From contig CAMCIN010000007.1 in NCBI GenBank assembly GCA_945874745.1, forward strand, positions 1 to 35,754: a stretch of 35,754 nt of DNA. Direction: 5' to 3'. Numbering within the stretch: the first letter of the stretch is position 1; each line of letters starts with the position of its first letter. The notes under the pieces are model-generated. The model made no database searches and was not told the DNA's origin. It worked only from the letters and a program-made list of their open reading frames with translations. The position numbers were made by a program, and so were the translations under genes. Positions 16,769-24,137 of this stretch are shown one piece after another. This stretch comes from Akkermansia muciniphila (GTDB lineage: Bacteria; Verrucomicrobiota; Verrucomicrobiia; Chthoniobacterales; Chthoniobacteraceae).

Positions 16769-17737
16769 ATGTCCGAGGAAGACCTACACCAGCCCCACGA
16801 CAAGCTCTTCCGCGCGGCGTTCTCCAACCCAGAGACGGCTGCGGCGTTTTTGCAGGCCTACCTCGAGCCGGAATTGGTCGCTCTGGTGGACTGGGGTAGT
16901 CTGCAGGTTGAGCCGGGCAGTTTCATTGACGCCCAGATGAAGGCCACCGAGGCGGATCTTCTCTTCACCGCCAAGGTGCACGGGGAGGACACGCACTTTT
17001 ACTTTCTGTGCGAACACCAAAGCAGTGAGGACCGGCTCATGCCGCTCCGGGTCCTCGCGTACATGGTCCGGATTTGGACCGGGGAGGCCGGGTCGGCAAA
17101 GGGTGCGGGGCGGCTCACGCCAATCATCCCGGTGGTGGTGGCCCAGGACAACCGGGTGTGGAAGACTTCCACCCAGTTCCATGACCTGTTCCAACTGCCG
17201 CCGCAAAAGTGGGAGGAGGTACGGCGTTTCCTGCCGGATTTCAGCTTCCGGCTGTTGCAGTTGGTGGAGCTGCCGTTTGAGGGGATCGCGGGCACGGCGG
17301 ACGGGAAACTGGCGTTGCGTGCGCTCAAGGCGCAGGCGGTGGGGGAGCTGCTTGGGGACCCCGTCTGGGAACCATCGTTGTTGCGGGTGGTGTCTGCCCG
17401 GGTGCTGGACTATCTGATCCGCTACGTTTGGAACCAGGACGTTGACAAGGAAGGGTTCTCGTTGAGATTGAGGGAGCTGCCGAGAACGGACTTAACCCTA
17501 GAGACTATGACACTCGCTCAAAGAATCCGTGAAGAGGGCCGTGAAGAGGGCCGTGAAGAGGGCCGTGAAGAGGGAATGCGGCGGGCGATCCGGAGCCTTC
17601 TGGAGGTCAGGTTCCAGGTTGTGCCTGCGGGCTTGTTCGAGGAGTTGGGCCTTGTCAGGGAAACGGAGCGCCTCGAAGCGCTGTTCCAGCACGCGATCCG
17701 CTGCGCCAGCCTCGAAGAGTTTGCAGCGGCGCTCTAG
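16769..17737 (+). CDS. Rpn family recombination-promoting nuclease/putative transposase
   Basis: This 322-residue protein belongs to the Rpn/YhgA family (PF04754, transposase_31), whose studied members in E. coli are DNA nucleases that promote RecA-independent recombination. The N-terminal part has HDKLFRAAFSNPETAAAFLQ (HDxLFK-like start), EADLLFTAKVHGEDTHFYFL with the PD-(D/E)XK-type acidic residue, and CEHQSSEDRLMPLRVLAYMV (E-x-Q motif). A middle region (LTPIIPVVVAQDNRVWK, then LFQLPP) is typical. The C-terminal third contains a charged helical linker made of four REEG units, encoded by a 12-base tandem repeat, followed by an LFEELGLVRETERLEALFQH tail. It is surrounded by scars of mobile DNA, including a fossil of its own 3' end upstream and a RAYT fragment downstream, which fits recombination activity at this locus. 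Confidence 0.88.
   Translation: MSEEDLHQPHDKLFRAAFSNPETAAAFLQAYLEPELVALVDWGSLQVEPGSFIDAQMKATEADLLFTAKVHGEDTHFYFLCEHQSSEDRLMPLRVLAYMVRIWTGEAGSAKGAGRLTPIIPVVVAQDNRVWKTSTQFHDLFQLPPQKWEEVRRFLPDFSFRLLQLVELPFEGIAGTADGKLALRALKAQAVGELLGDPVWEPSLLRVVSARVLDYLIRYVWNQDVDKEGFSLRLRELPRTDLTLETMTLAQRIREEGREEGREEGREEGMRRAIRSLLEVRFQVVPAGLFEELGLVRETERLEALFQHAIRCASLEEFAAAL
17529..17575 (+). repeat. 12-base tandem repeat inside the Rpn gene
   Basis: The unit gtgaagagggcc is present three times in full, with a fourth copy of 11 bases before the sequence changes. It encodes repeated Glu-Glu-Gly-Arg. Because 12 is a multiple of three, gain or loss of units keeps the reading frame, so the charged linker could vary in length between strains. 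Confidence 0.95.
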
Positions 17738-17824
17738 TTGCCGGGGGCTTTTCCGCTTCTTGCGGGCAACTTTATGGGCGGGCACTTTCCCAGTTCCGTG
17801 CGCTTGTGTCCCTCCCGCACATGC

Positions 17825-17950
17825 CCGAGGGTATCGAAAACTCGCCGCTTCGGTTTCGTCGGGCGAGAAGAGGCTACAGCAGTGCCGGTTCCCTCGGGCC
17901 ATGACGTGGTAACGGGTGCCTTCATATTCAAGGCGGACCTGGCGAGGCAT
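17825..17950 (-). pseudogene. N-terminal fragment of a REP-associated tyrosine transposase (RAYT)
   Basis: The minus strand from 17950 encodes MPRQVRLEYEGTRYHVMARG and then NR, the highly conserved start of RAYT/Y1-type transposases (PF01797, REP-associated). The YHVMARGNR motif is diagnostic. After that the reading drifts (HCCSLFSPDETEAAS) and loses all family features; the HuH motif and the catalytic Tyr region are missing. So only the first 20 to 40 codons survive. The frame then runs antisense through the end of the Rpn gene, which is not meaningful. The exact right-hand limit of homology is uncertain. Confidence 0.75.
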
Positions 17951-17987
17951 GGGCTACGCACGCCGGAAAATTGTTCCCTTCCTCCTT

Positions 17988-18560
17988 TCAGGGAGCGACA
18001 TCGCCCGGCGCGTTCCAGTTCTCAAACAGGTCAAGGTCCGGGTCGGCCACCGGTACTGAGCGCAGCAGACGCTCTTCCAAACCCAGCCGCACCAGCGACT
18101 GCAAAGATCGTTCCGGCCCCGAAAGACGTCCAAGCACCAGCGGAAGCATCCCGACGGGATACACCGCGCAAAGGCCTTCAAACGTGCCGGCCCGTTCCGG
18201 AACCGCGCCGCAGGAGGCCCCGGCCGCTTCCCACAACCTGAGTAGGTAGCGCTCGGACATCCTTGGCAGGTCAACTGCCAGCACCAAAACATGGGACGCT
18301 TGTGCCGTTTCCAGCGCCCGTGCAATGCCCGAAAGCGGCCCCAGATCCACCTCCGTATCGGCTGCGAAACGCACCTGTTCCGCCTCAAACTCTGCCCGCT
18401 GGGAGGCGCGTCCGCATACCACAACCTCCCCGAAAACTGCCCGCAGCTTGGACCACTGCAGCCGCCAGAGGGGCTGTCCGTGGACCTCGAGCAGCGCCTT
18501 GTCCCGGCCCATTCTGGAGGACCGTCCGCCGCACAGAAGCGCGCCGTTGCATGTGCTCAT
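17988..18560 (-). CDS. mobA: molybdenum cofactor guanylyltransferase MobA
   Basis: This 190-residue nucleotidyltransferase begins at the ATG at 18560 with MSTCNGALLCGGRSSRMGRD. This is the L-x-G-G-x-S-x-R-M-G-x-D-K signature of MobA (PF12804), which joins GMP to molybdenum cofactor to give the bis-MGD form. LAVDLPRMSERYLLRLWEAA is the metal and nucleotide region (the Asp of AVDLP), and CAVYPVGMLPLV is the later conserved segment. The start overlaps the stop of the MOSC gene (ATGA), so the two are translationally coupled. The neighbouring plus-strand moa, moe and mog genes confirm the pathway. Its presence indicates that the host has enzymes using bis-MGD, for example of the DMSO reductase family, although none is in this window. 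Confidence 0.9.
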   Translation of the reverse strand: MSTCNGALLCGGRSSRMGRDKALLEVHGQPLWRLQWSKLRAVFGEVVVCGRASQRAEFEAEQVRFAADTEVDLGPLSGIARALETAQASHVLVLAVDLPRMSERYLLRLWEAAGASCGAVPERAGTFEGLCAVYPVGMLPLVLGRLSGPERSLQSLVRLGLEERLLRSVPVADPDLDLFENWNAPGDVAP

Positions 18561-19027
18561 CCGTCCACCCTGAGCGTGCCGCCTTCGATGATCCGCGCCC
18601 GGAGTCCGCCCCGCCCGCGCAAAGCCGCCTCCGCACCGGGGGCCAGGGCGGTGTCCATCCAGTAACAGGGGCGGCATTCCTCGGTTCCCTCGAAAACAAT
18701 CCCTTGGATGGAAAAAGTCCTGCCGATCAGGGTGTTCAAATCCACCCCCCGGGTGAGCACGTTCCGGCGCAACACCGCGGGCTGTTTTTCGCAAACCCCC
18801 AGATCCCCGCACAGCGAGCCGAACACCTCGCTCGAAAAAAAGGTCACCTGTCCCTTGTAGCCGGGTTTGTATTTGAAAAACCGGTCCCCCACCAACCCGC
18901 TGCCGGCCACGCAAGCCACCTCGGGCACGGAGACAATCTGGTGGGCCAGCGCGGACTCGTTGTGGCGGCCGAAAAAGTTGTGTCCGGGCGAAAGGTAGAT
19001 GGCGAGAATTTGGAAGGTTTCCTCCAT
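18557..19027 (-). CDS. MOSC domain protein
   Basis: This 156-residue protein has the MOSC fold (PF03473) linked to molybdenum cofactor handling and sulfur transfer. Visible family features are GSGLVGDRFFKYKPGYKGQV (the conserved G-DR-y motif), the strand QVTFFSSEVF, NVLTRGVDLNTLIGRTFSIQ (the RNxxxxGxDLNxLIG-type motif), and EECRPCYWMDTALAPGAEAA with two Cys in a CxxC arrangement. GLRARIIEGGTLRVDG ends the domain. It is a short stand-alone form, probably cytoplasmic, and is co-translated with mobA. It is transcribed away from moaA, so the 160-base gap between them likely holds a shared promoter region. Confidence 0.88.
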   Translation of the reverse strand: MEETFQILAIYLSPGHNFFGRHNESALAHQIVSVPEVACVAGSGLVGDRFFKYKPGYKGQVTFFSSEVFGSLCGDLGVCEKQPAVLRRNVLTRGVDLNTLIGRTFSIQGIVFEGTEECRPCYWMDTALAPGAEAALRGRGGLRARIIEGGTLRVDG

Positions 19028-19188
19028 GGCAGGCAGCGTATCAGTCCGCCTGCGGGAAGCGAGTCCCGAGGCACCGGCGCTTGTGCCAAAAAAGTGGTCT
19101 GACCCGGGAAGCAGGTGCCGGCCCCGGCTGGGGCTGCCAGAGAGTACTGCTTGTGACGGGGGGGCGAATGGTGTGAGGTGGAAGGGAG
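19028..19188. promoter_or_regulatory. divergent promoter region of the molybdenum cofactor cluster
   Basis: These 161 bases separate the MOSC gene (minus) from moaA (plus), so they should contain both promoters. A GC-rich hairpin (gccccggctggggc) lies near 19122-19137. I did not find a convincing Moco-riboswitch fold or a clear operator. Just before moaA a purine-rich stretch (gaggtggaaggga) provides the likely ribosome-binding site. Confidence 0.45.
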
Positions 19189-20154
19189 ATGGACCCGTTT
19201 GGCCGCACCATTGATTACCTCCGCATTTCGGTCACCGATCGCTGTAACGAACGGTGCCTGTATTGCATGCCCGAGGGGTACAAGGGCTGGGCAAAAAAGG
19301 CGGACCATCTGAGCGCGTCGGAGATCATCCGCATCGTCGAGGCCTCTTGTGCGTTGGGTTTTAGAAAGTTCAGGCTCACCGGCGGGGAACCGCTGTTGCG
19401 GCACGACATCGAGGAGATCTCCGCCGGAATCTGGGCGCTGCCCGGGGTCCAGACCCTTGGGGTGTCCACCAACGGCCTGCGCCTTGCAAAACACGCCCAG
19501 GGACTCAGGCAGGCGGGCGTCCGTTCCTTGAACATCTCCCTGGACGCGCTCTCGCCCGAGGTGTACCGGGGCGTCACCGGGGGCAACGTTGCAGAGGTGC
19601 TGCGCGGAATCGACGCCGCGTGCGCCGCCCAATTCGAGGTCATCAAGCTCAACTGCGTGCTGATGCGCGGGGTGAACGAGGATGAGCTCTGGCCGCTGGT
19701 CCAGTTCGCAGCCGAGCGTAAAATGCTTGTGCGCTTCATCGAGCTCATGCCGGTTTCCAGTGCCGGGGTGCTGGCCGAGGAGCGTTTCTTCTCTGTTCAG
19801 GACGCGATGCAGCTTCTCTCCAAACACGACACGCTCCACGCCATTCCAGACTACCGCCCGGGCAACGGCCCCGCGCGCTACTATGAAATGGCCGGCTCCA
19901 AGGCCCGCGTCGGCTTTATCGGAGCCCTGACCACTCCAGACTTCTGCGGAACATGCAACAAGTTGCGGCTGACCTCCGACGGCAAGCTGCGGCCCTGCCT
20001 CGGTCGCCACGGCGAACTGGACCTGCTTCCCGCCCTCCGCGGGGAGGGGGACCTCCAGTCGACGATTCTGGAGGCCATCCGCAACAAGCCCGAGAACCAC
20101 GAGTTTGCGGAATGTTACGAACCCGGCCGCCCCATGACCGCCATCGGCGGCTGA
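19189..20154 (+). CDS. moaA: GTP 3',8-cyclase MoaA
   Basis: This 321-residue radical SAM enzyme performs the first step of molybdenum cofactor synthesis, turning GTP into the 3',8-cyclo intermediate. The N-terminal iron-sulfur cluster ligands are Cys19, Cys23 and Cys26 (CNERCLYC), followed by RLTGGEPLLR (GGEP motif). The second cluster uses Cys253, Cys256 and Cys270 in FCGTCNKLRLTSDGKLRPCL. The chain ends in Gly-Gly (MTAIGG), the C-terminal tail that MoaA needs for activity. FIELMPV and SLDALSPEVYRGVTGG are further family signatures. It is the first gene of a tightly packed plus-strand run with moaD, moaE, moeA, moaC and mogA. The length is normal for the family. Confidence 0.96.
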   Translation: MDPFGRTIDYLRISVTDRCNERCLYCMPEGYKGWAKKADHLSASEIIRIVEASCALGFRKFRLTGGEPLLRHDIEEISAGIWALPGVQTLGVSTNGLRLAKHAQGLRQAGVRSLNISLDALSPEVYRGVTGGNVAEVLRGIDAACAAQFEVIKLNCVLMRGVNEDELWPLVQFAAERKMLVRFIELMPVSSAGVLAEERFFSVQDAMQLLSKHDTLHAIPDYRPGNGPARYYEMAGSKARVGFIGALTTPDFCGTCNKLRLTSDGKLRPCLGRHGELDLLPALRGEGDLQSTILEAIRNKPENHEFAECYEPGRPMTAIGG

Positions 20155-20161
20155 CATTCCC

Positions 20162-20404
20162 ATGGTCCGCGTTCTTCTCTTCGCCCAGGCGGCAGTCCTT
20201 GCCGGGACTGACAGCTGTGACTGGCTCATTTTGGAGGCTCAAGGCGCCCAAGTGTTTTGGGGCTGGCTGCTCGGCCTGCATCCGGACCTTTCCGCACTGC
20301 GCAACGTGTGTCAACTTGCCCGCAACGGAGAGTACCTGCACGAGGACGGGTTGATTTTCCCCGGCGACGAGCTCGCCGTCCTTCCTCCTTTTTCGGGAGG
20401 CTAA
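20162..20404 (+). CDS. moaD: molybdopterin synthase sulfur carrier subunit MoaD
   Basis: This 80-residue ubiquitin-like protein ends in PPFSGG, the C-terminal Gly-Gly that is adenylated and turned into a thiocarboxylate. It starts MVRVLLFAQAAVLAGTDSCD, the usual first strand, and has a late GDELAVLPP strand (beta-grasp). It supplies sulfur to the molybdopterin synthase complex with MoaE, which is encoded directly downstream with a 3-base gap. No moeB-type adenylating enzyme is in this window, so the activating enzyme must be encoded elsewhere. The middle is more divergent than in E. coli MoaD. Confidence 0.9.
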   Translation: MVRVLLFAQAAVLAGTDSCDWLILEAQGAQVFWGWLLGLHPDLSALRNVCQLARNGEYLHEDGLIFPGDELAVLPPFSGG

Positions 20405-20407
20405 CCC

Positions 20408-20797
20408 ATGGACCTGCACATCCGTTTTTGCACCGCCCCGATCACCCGGCCGCAGCCGTTGCCTGCAGACTCGCCTGGGGCCGGCGCGCGCGCGGAGTTT
20501 TACGGGACGGTGCGGGGTACGGAGTCGGGGTCCGAGATCCGCGGTCTGCGCTACGAGATTTACGAGTCGATGGCAGAGAAGCAGCTCCGGCGAATTCTCT
20601 TGGAGCTGGAGGTCCAGCACCCGTGCACTGCGGTGTCGGTGGTGCACCGGATGGGGGAGGTTTTGGCGGGGGAGGCGGCCGTTTATGTGGGCGTCACCTC
20701 GCCGCACCGTGCAGAGGCTTTTGGAATGTTGTCAGCGCTGATGAACCGACTCAAAAAAGAGGTCCCCATTTGGAAAGCCGAGGTGCTCGCGTGCTGA
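20408..20797 (+). CDS. moaE: molybdopterin synthase catalytic subunit MoaE
   Basis: This 129-residue protein is the large subunit of molybdopterin synthase (PF02391), which converts cyclic pyranopterin monophosphate to molybdopterin. It shows FYGTVRGTESGSEIRGLRYE (the GxVR and L-YE motifs), VVHRMGEVLAGEAAVYVGVT (HRxGxLxxGE) and SPHRAEAFGMLSALMNRLKK, then EVPIWKAEV with Lys117 and Lys123 in the position of the catalytic lysines (KxxxPIWK). It follows moaD directly. Its 3' end overlaps the start of moeA by seven bases. Confidence 0.95.
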   Translation: MDLHIRFCTAPITRPQPLPADSPGAGARAEFYGTVRGTESGSEIRGLRYEIYESMAEKQLRRILLELEVQHPCTAVSVVHRMGEVLAGEAAVYVGVTSPHRAEAFGMLSALMNRLKKEVPIWKAEVLAC

Positions 20798-21963
20798 GCG
20801 TCGAACAGGTCTGGGAGGTGTTGGCCACCCGCATCCGCGCGCTTCCCGCCCGGCGCGTGCCTCTTGCAGAGGCGCTTGGCCTGCGCCTGGCTGAAAGCCT
20901 CCTCGCTCCCGCGGACGAGCCCGCCTTCGACCGCTCCGCCATGGACGGGTTCGCCGTAGCCGGGGCCGCTCCTGCCGGGAGTTTCCGAATCGTGGGGGAA
21001 TGCCTGCCGGGCCAGCCCACCCCGCCCCCGCTCGGCCACGGGGAGGCGTTGCGCGTGTTTACCGGTTCCGCCCTTCCGGGGGGCGTCCGCGTGGTGATGC
21101 AGGAGGACGCGGTACTGGACGGGGAGCGCGTGGCGATCGGGCGGAGCGACGGGCCCTCGCACGTCCGGTTGCGCGGCAGCGCAGCGAAGAGGGGCGCGGT
21201 GCTCCTTTCTTCCGGAGCCGCACTCACGCCGGCGGGGCTCGCGGTTCTGGCCTCGGCTGGGCAGGTCTCCCCCTTGGTGACGCCCAGACCGCGCGTGTTC
21301 CATTTGACCACCGGCAGCGAGGTGGTCGACGCCTCCCAACAGCCGGGCCCCGGCCAGATCCGAAACACTAATGCGCCGCTGATTCGGGGGCTGCTCGCAG
21401 AGCACGGCGCTCTCTGGACGGGCTCGCGGCACGCCGGCGAGGATCCCCGGGAGGCGCTGCAAATCTGCCGGGAAGCGGAGGCGGCCGCTGTCGATCTGCT
21501 TCTGATCTCCGGGGGTTCAAGCGGGGGGGCGCACGACCACACGGGTGCGATTTTGCAGGAGCTCGGTTTTGAAATCGTCTGCCGCAAGGTCAATTGCCGG
21601 CCGGGCAAACCGCTTCTGATCGGAACCAAGGACGGGCAGGTGGCGGTTGGCTTGCCGGGAAACCCGGTTTCGCACTTTGTTACGTTTCATGCGTTTGTGA
21701 GGCCGCTCCTCGCGCTGCTCGGCGGGTTTCCCCCAGCCGTTTGGAGATATGTCCCTTTGTGCGAGGGAAACGTTTTGCGGGCGGATCCGCGCGAGACCTT
21801 TTGGCCGGCCAGCTTGCCCGTCGCGGGGGCCGTCGCGCTGCCCTGGCTGGATTCGGGGCACCTGGGTGCCCTGGTGGGGGTCGATGCGCTTATTCGCGTG
21901 CCTGCCGGCGGGCAGCCTCTTGCAGGCGAGTTGGTGCAGGTGCTTTGCTGCGGTCCGAATTGA
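20791..21963 (+). CDS. moeA: molybdopterin molybdenumtransferase MoeA
   Basis: This 390-residue enzyme inserts molybdate into adenylated molybdopterin. The GTG at 20791 is chosen because it starts the family sequence (VLSVEQVWEVLATRIRALPA) and overlaps moaE by seven bases. The frame stays open upstream through moaE, but that part is antisense-like noise. Features include DEPAFDRSAMDGFAVAG (the S-x-M-D-G-[FY]-A motif), the TGSALPGGVRVVMQEDA strand, LLISGGSSGGAHDHTGAILQ, VNCRPGKPLLIG, and VGLPGNPVSHFVTFHAFVRP (the LPGNPVS motif). The GGSSGGAHD segment differs from the common GGVSVGDYD. A C-terminal domain follows to the end. Confidence 0.93.
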   Translation: MLSVEQVWEVLATRIRALPARRVPLAEALGLRLAESLLAPADEPAFDRSAMDGFAVAGAAPAGSFRIVGECLPGQPTPPPLGHGEALRVFTGSALPGGVRVVMQEDAVLDGERVAIGRSDGPSHVRLRGSAAKRGAVLLSSGAALTPAGLAVLASAGQVSPLVTPRPRVFHLTTGSEVVDASQQPGPGQIRNTNAPLIRGLLAEHGALWTGSRHAGEDPREALQICREAEAAAVDLLLISGGSSGGAHDHTGAILQELGFEIVCRKVNCRPGKPLLIGTKDGQVAVGLPGNPVSHFVTFHAFVRPLLALLGGFPPAVWRYVPLCEGNVLRADPRETFWPASLPVAGAVALPWLDSGHLGALVGVDALIRVPAGGQPLAGELVQVLCCGPN

Positions 21964-21973
21964 ACTGTCCCCG

Positions 21974-22420
21974 ATGAATTCCCCTTTTTCCCATTTGGAG
22001 GGCGGCGAAGCCCGCATGGTTTCGGTGAGCCACAAGCCGGTACAGGCGCGCGTTGCGGAGGCGCGTTGCGCACTTTCCTGCCAGCCCTCGACCCTTGTGG
22101 CGCTGCGGGAACACGCCCTGCCCAAGGGCGATGTTCTCGCGGTGGCCCGCGTGGCGGGGATTCAGGCGGCCAAGGCCACCGCCAGCCTGATTCCGCTGTG
22201 CCACCCGTTGCCGCTTGACCAGGTGCTGGTGGATTTCGTGCTTGGCGGGGAGTGTATTGAAGTGGCCTGCACGGTGCGCACGGGCGCGAAAACCGGCGTG
22301 GAAATGGAGGCACTCACCGGGGCAAGCGTTGCCGCACTCACGCTTTACGACATGCTCAAATCGGCCGACAAAACCATGAGCATCAATAATCTGCGGGTTG
22401 TCAGAAAGGAGAAGGTCTGA
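21974..22420 (+). CDS. moaC: cyclic pyranopterin monophosphate synthase MoaC
   Basis: This 148-residue enzyme is the second step of molybdenum cofactor synthesis, forming cPMP from the MoaA product. It shows ARMVSVSHKPV, AGIQAAKATASLIPLCHPLP (the IPLCHPLP motif at residues 73-80) and KTGVEMEALTGASVAALTLY (106-125, the K-T-G-V-E-M-E-A-L-T motif), followed by DMLKSADKTMSINNLRVVRK. It begins 10 bases after moeA. The internal region is slightly short but all catalytic motifs are present. Confidence 0.96.
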   Translation: MNSPFSHLEGGEARMVSVSHKPVQARVAEARCALSCQPSTLVALREHALPKGDVLAVARVAGIQAAKATASLIPLCHPLPLDQVLVDFVLGGECIEVACTVRTGAKTGVEMEALTGASVAALTLYDMLKSADKTMSINNLRVVRKEKV

Positions 22421-22423
22421 GCC

Positions 22424-22897
22424 ATGAAGGTTGCCCGAATCACGCTTAGTGACCGCGCCAGCGCGGGGGTTTACGCGGACCGCAGCGGCCCGGAGATCGA
22501 GCGCGTTTTTTGCGAGGCCTGGGGCGGCGCGGTGGAATTCGAGGCACACCTGCTCCCCGACGAGCGGGACCTCATTGCCGAGACGCTCCGCCTGGTCTGT
22601 GCGCGGGGCGAGTGTGCCCTGGTGATCACCACAGGCGGCACCGGTCCCTCCGCGCGGGACGTCACGCCGGAGGCGACACGCGCAGTCTTGGAAAAGGAGC
22701 TTCCCGGGTTTGGGGAGGCGATGCGGATGCTGTCCTTTCCGACCGTGCCCACGGCGATCCTGTCCCGGGCGACAGCGGGGATCCGGGGCAAAACGTTGAT
22801 CCTGAATCTGCCCGGAAACCCGAGGGCCATCGGGGAGTGCCTGCCGCCGTTGCTCCCTGCGATTCGCGAAGCGCTCCGACATCTCGCTGGCGAGTGA
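22424..22897 (+). CDS. mogA: molybdopterin adenylyltransferase MogA/MoaB
   Basis: This 157-residue protein adenylates molybdopterin before molybdenum insertion. The diagnostic motif TTGGTGPSARD spans residues 69-79, and the Asp in ARD is the usual catalytic acid. The start MKVARITLSDRASAGVYADR, and KTLILNLPGNPRAIGECLPP near the end, are also typical (LPGxPxA). It follows moaC by three bases and is the last gene of the plus-strand run. A palindromic REP-like element sits just behind it. MogA is preferred over MoaB because the protein resembles the bacterial MogA branch, but the two are hard to tell apart by eye. Confidence 0.93.
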   Translation: MKVARITLSDRASAGVYADRSGPEIERVFCEAWGGAVEFEAHLLPDERDLIAETLRLVCARGECALVITTGGTGPSARDVTPEATRAVLEKELPGFGEAMRMLSFPTVPTAILSRATAGIRGKTLILNLPGNPRAIGECLPPLLPAIREALRHLAGE

Positions 22898-22924
22898 GCG
22901 GAACGGGCTGTGAACTGGAGTCAT

Positions 22925-22997
22925 CCGCAGATTTCTCGGATTCAGCAGATGAGTGGAAAACCATCAAAACATCTGCGGGAATCTGAGTCATCTGTGG
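22925..22997. repeat. REP-like imperfect palindrome after mogA
   Basis: Two 28-base arms (22925-22952 and 22970-22997) are imperfect inverted copies built around atctgcgg and gaatc blocks, matching at about 22 of 28 positions once one gap is allowed. The element lies between the stop of mogA and the stop of the minus-strand gene at 23023, so it could also end transcription from both sides. Such short palindromes with the atctgcgg core are common in intergenic gaps of related bacteria. Confidence 0.75.
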
Positions 22998-23022
22998 AGC
23001 ACTGTCCGAGCGTGAACAGGCG

Positions 23023-23652
23023 CTAGGGAGTCAGCGAAGGAGTGGAAGGGCGGACTTTCAAAAAGGCGCGGGCCGGTTCCAGGCGGATGCTTTCCAGGCG
23101 GTTTAGCAATACGGCCTCCCTTTTGAGCTGGGGCAACACCTTGAGCAGAGGTGACTGCAAGTATTTGACCCAGTAGGGCCCCAAATTGACGCGGCCCAGG
23201 GTTCCCGAGGCAGGCTGGAGTTGAAGGCGCCCTCCTTGGATTTGGACGCCGTAGCGGAGCTGCACATGCCAGTCCCTGGCCCGCCAACGGTAGACAGCAA
23301 CAGCCCTGCAACCACCGGGTTCCAGGCGGAGTAGCAGCCGTTGCAAGGCCGGTGCCGAGGAGTTTTTCCGGGCCGCAGGTAGCAGTTGGGCCAGGTGGAC
23401 ATTGATCTCATCCAGACTGCATTCAAATTCCGACGCTTTCGGAGTGGCCAGCAATCCTGCAATGAAGGGTGCCAACGCCCGGGGTCTCACCGTCGCGGCC
23501 GGGAGGGGTTCCTCGTCTGGAGGGCGGGAAAGCTGGATCGAAAGGGCGAGCAAAGGAGCCAGAAGCAAAGCGCCGAGCAGGGCGTATTGGAGGCCCCTGC
23601 TCCAAAAATGCCTGCTCTGCGGAGCGCCCTTTGTCGGTGCACGGGGGGCCAT
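23023..23652 (-). CDS. membrane-anchored protein of unknown function
   Basis: I do not recognise this 209-residue protein. A short basic N-terminus (MAPRAPTKGAPQSRHFWSRG) is followed by one transmembrane segment at about residues 21-42 (LQYALLGALLLAPLLALSIQ), so it is probably an inner-membrane protein with its main part outside the cytoplasm. The outer part contains ECSLDEINVHLAQLLPAARK, YRWRARDWHVQLRYGVQIQG and SGTLGRVNLGPYWVKYLQSP, which look like alternating strands and helices as in lipid-binding or scaffold domains; this is only an impression. It starts 10 bases after the FmdB-like gene stops, so the two are probably co-transcribed. Confidence 0.7.
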   Translation of the reverse strand: MAPRAPTKGAPQSRHFWSRGLQYALLGALLLAPLLALSIQLSRPPDEEPLPAATVRPRALAPFIAGLLATPKASEFECSLDEINVHLAQLLPAARKNSSAPALQRLLLRLEPGGCRAVAVYRWRARDWHVQLRYGVQIQGGRLQLQPASGTLGRVNLGPYWVKYLQSPLLKVLPQLKREAVLLNRLESIRLEPARAFLKVRPSTPSLTP

Positions 23653-23661
23653 GGAAGCCTC

Positions 23662-24006
23662 CTATGCCTCGGACTTTTTTCCCTTTTTGGCGGGGGCCGG
23701 CGCTGCGGGCGCTGCGGGCGCTGCGGGCGCCGCAGTAGCCGGGGGGGCGGCGGCCGCGGCAGGCGGGGCCGCGTCGCTCTTCGCTGCCGTCTTATAGCTA
23801 TCGGAACGGTAGTCCGTTATGTAAAATCCCGAGCCTTTGAAAATCAGTCCGGCACCGGTGCCGATCTGGCGCACCACCTTGCCCTTGCCCCAGGTTTTTT
23901 TGGAGCAGGCTTCCTTGGGGCAAACCTTCAGCACGTCGTCCTTCATCGACTGAAAGAACTCAAAGGTCTTGTTGCACTTCTGGCAGTGGTAGTCGTAGTT
24001 GGGCAT
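23662..24006 (-). CDS. FmdB-family zinc ribbon protein with Ala/Pro-rich tail
   Basis: This 114-residue protein has an N-terminal FmdB/CxxC_CxxC_SSSS-type zinc ribbon (PF09723). Cys8 and Cys11 (YHCQKCNKTFEFFQS) pair with Cys29 and Cys34 (VCPKEACSKK). IGTGAGLIFKGSGFYITDYR is the usual family continuation (GSGFYxTDY). The last 40 residues are a repetitive, Ala/Pro-rich, flexible stretch ending KKGKKSEA. Members are proposed regulators, and some sit beside formamidase or amidase genes. Here the neighbour is a membrane protein, so the role is open. Confidence 0.9.
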   Translation of the reverse strand: MPNYDYHCQKCNKTFEFFQSMKDDVLKVCPKEACSKKTWGKGKVVRQIGTGAGLIFKGSGFYITDYRSDSYKTAAKSDAAPPAAAAAPPATAAPAAPAAPAAPAPAKKGKKSEA

Positions 24007-24137
24007 ATTCCTTAAACGGGTCGCTCAATGTACCATACGCCGCCCGCCGCACAAGGCTGCGGACCTTGGGCTGCGAACCTGCATTCCTCGGACCGGCGGT
24101 CCTTGGACAGGGGAGCCCCGCCCCTCGCCTCCCCTTC

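Noticed and set aside
17529-17575. Tandem repeat as a CRISPR array
   Set aside because: The units are contiguous 12-mers without spacers and are inside a coding sequence.
19028-19188. Moco riboswitch upstream of moaA
   Set aside because: The gap has a GC-rich hairpin, but I could not match the multi-stem Moco RNA pattern by eye.
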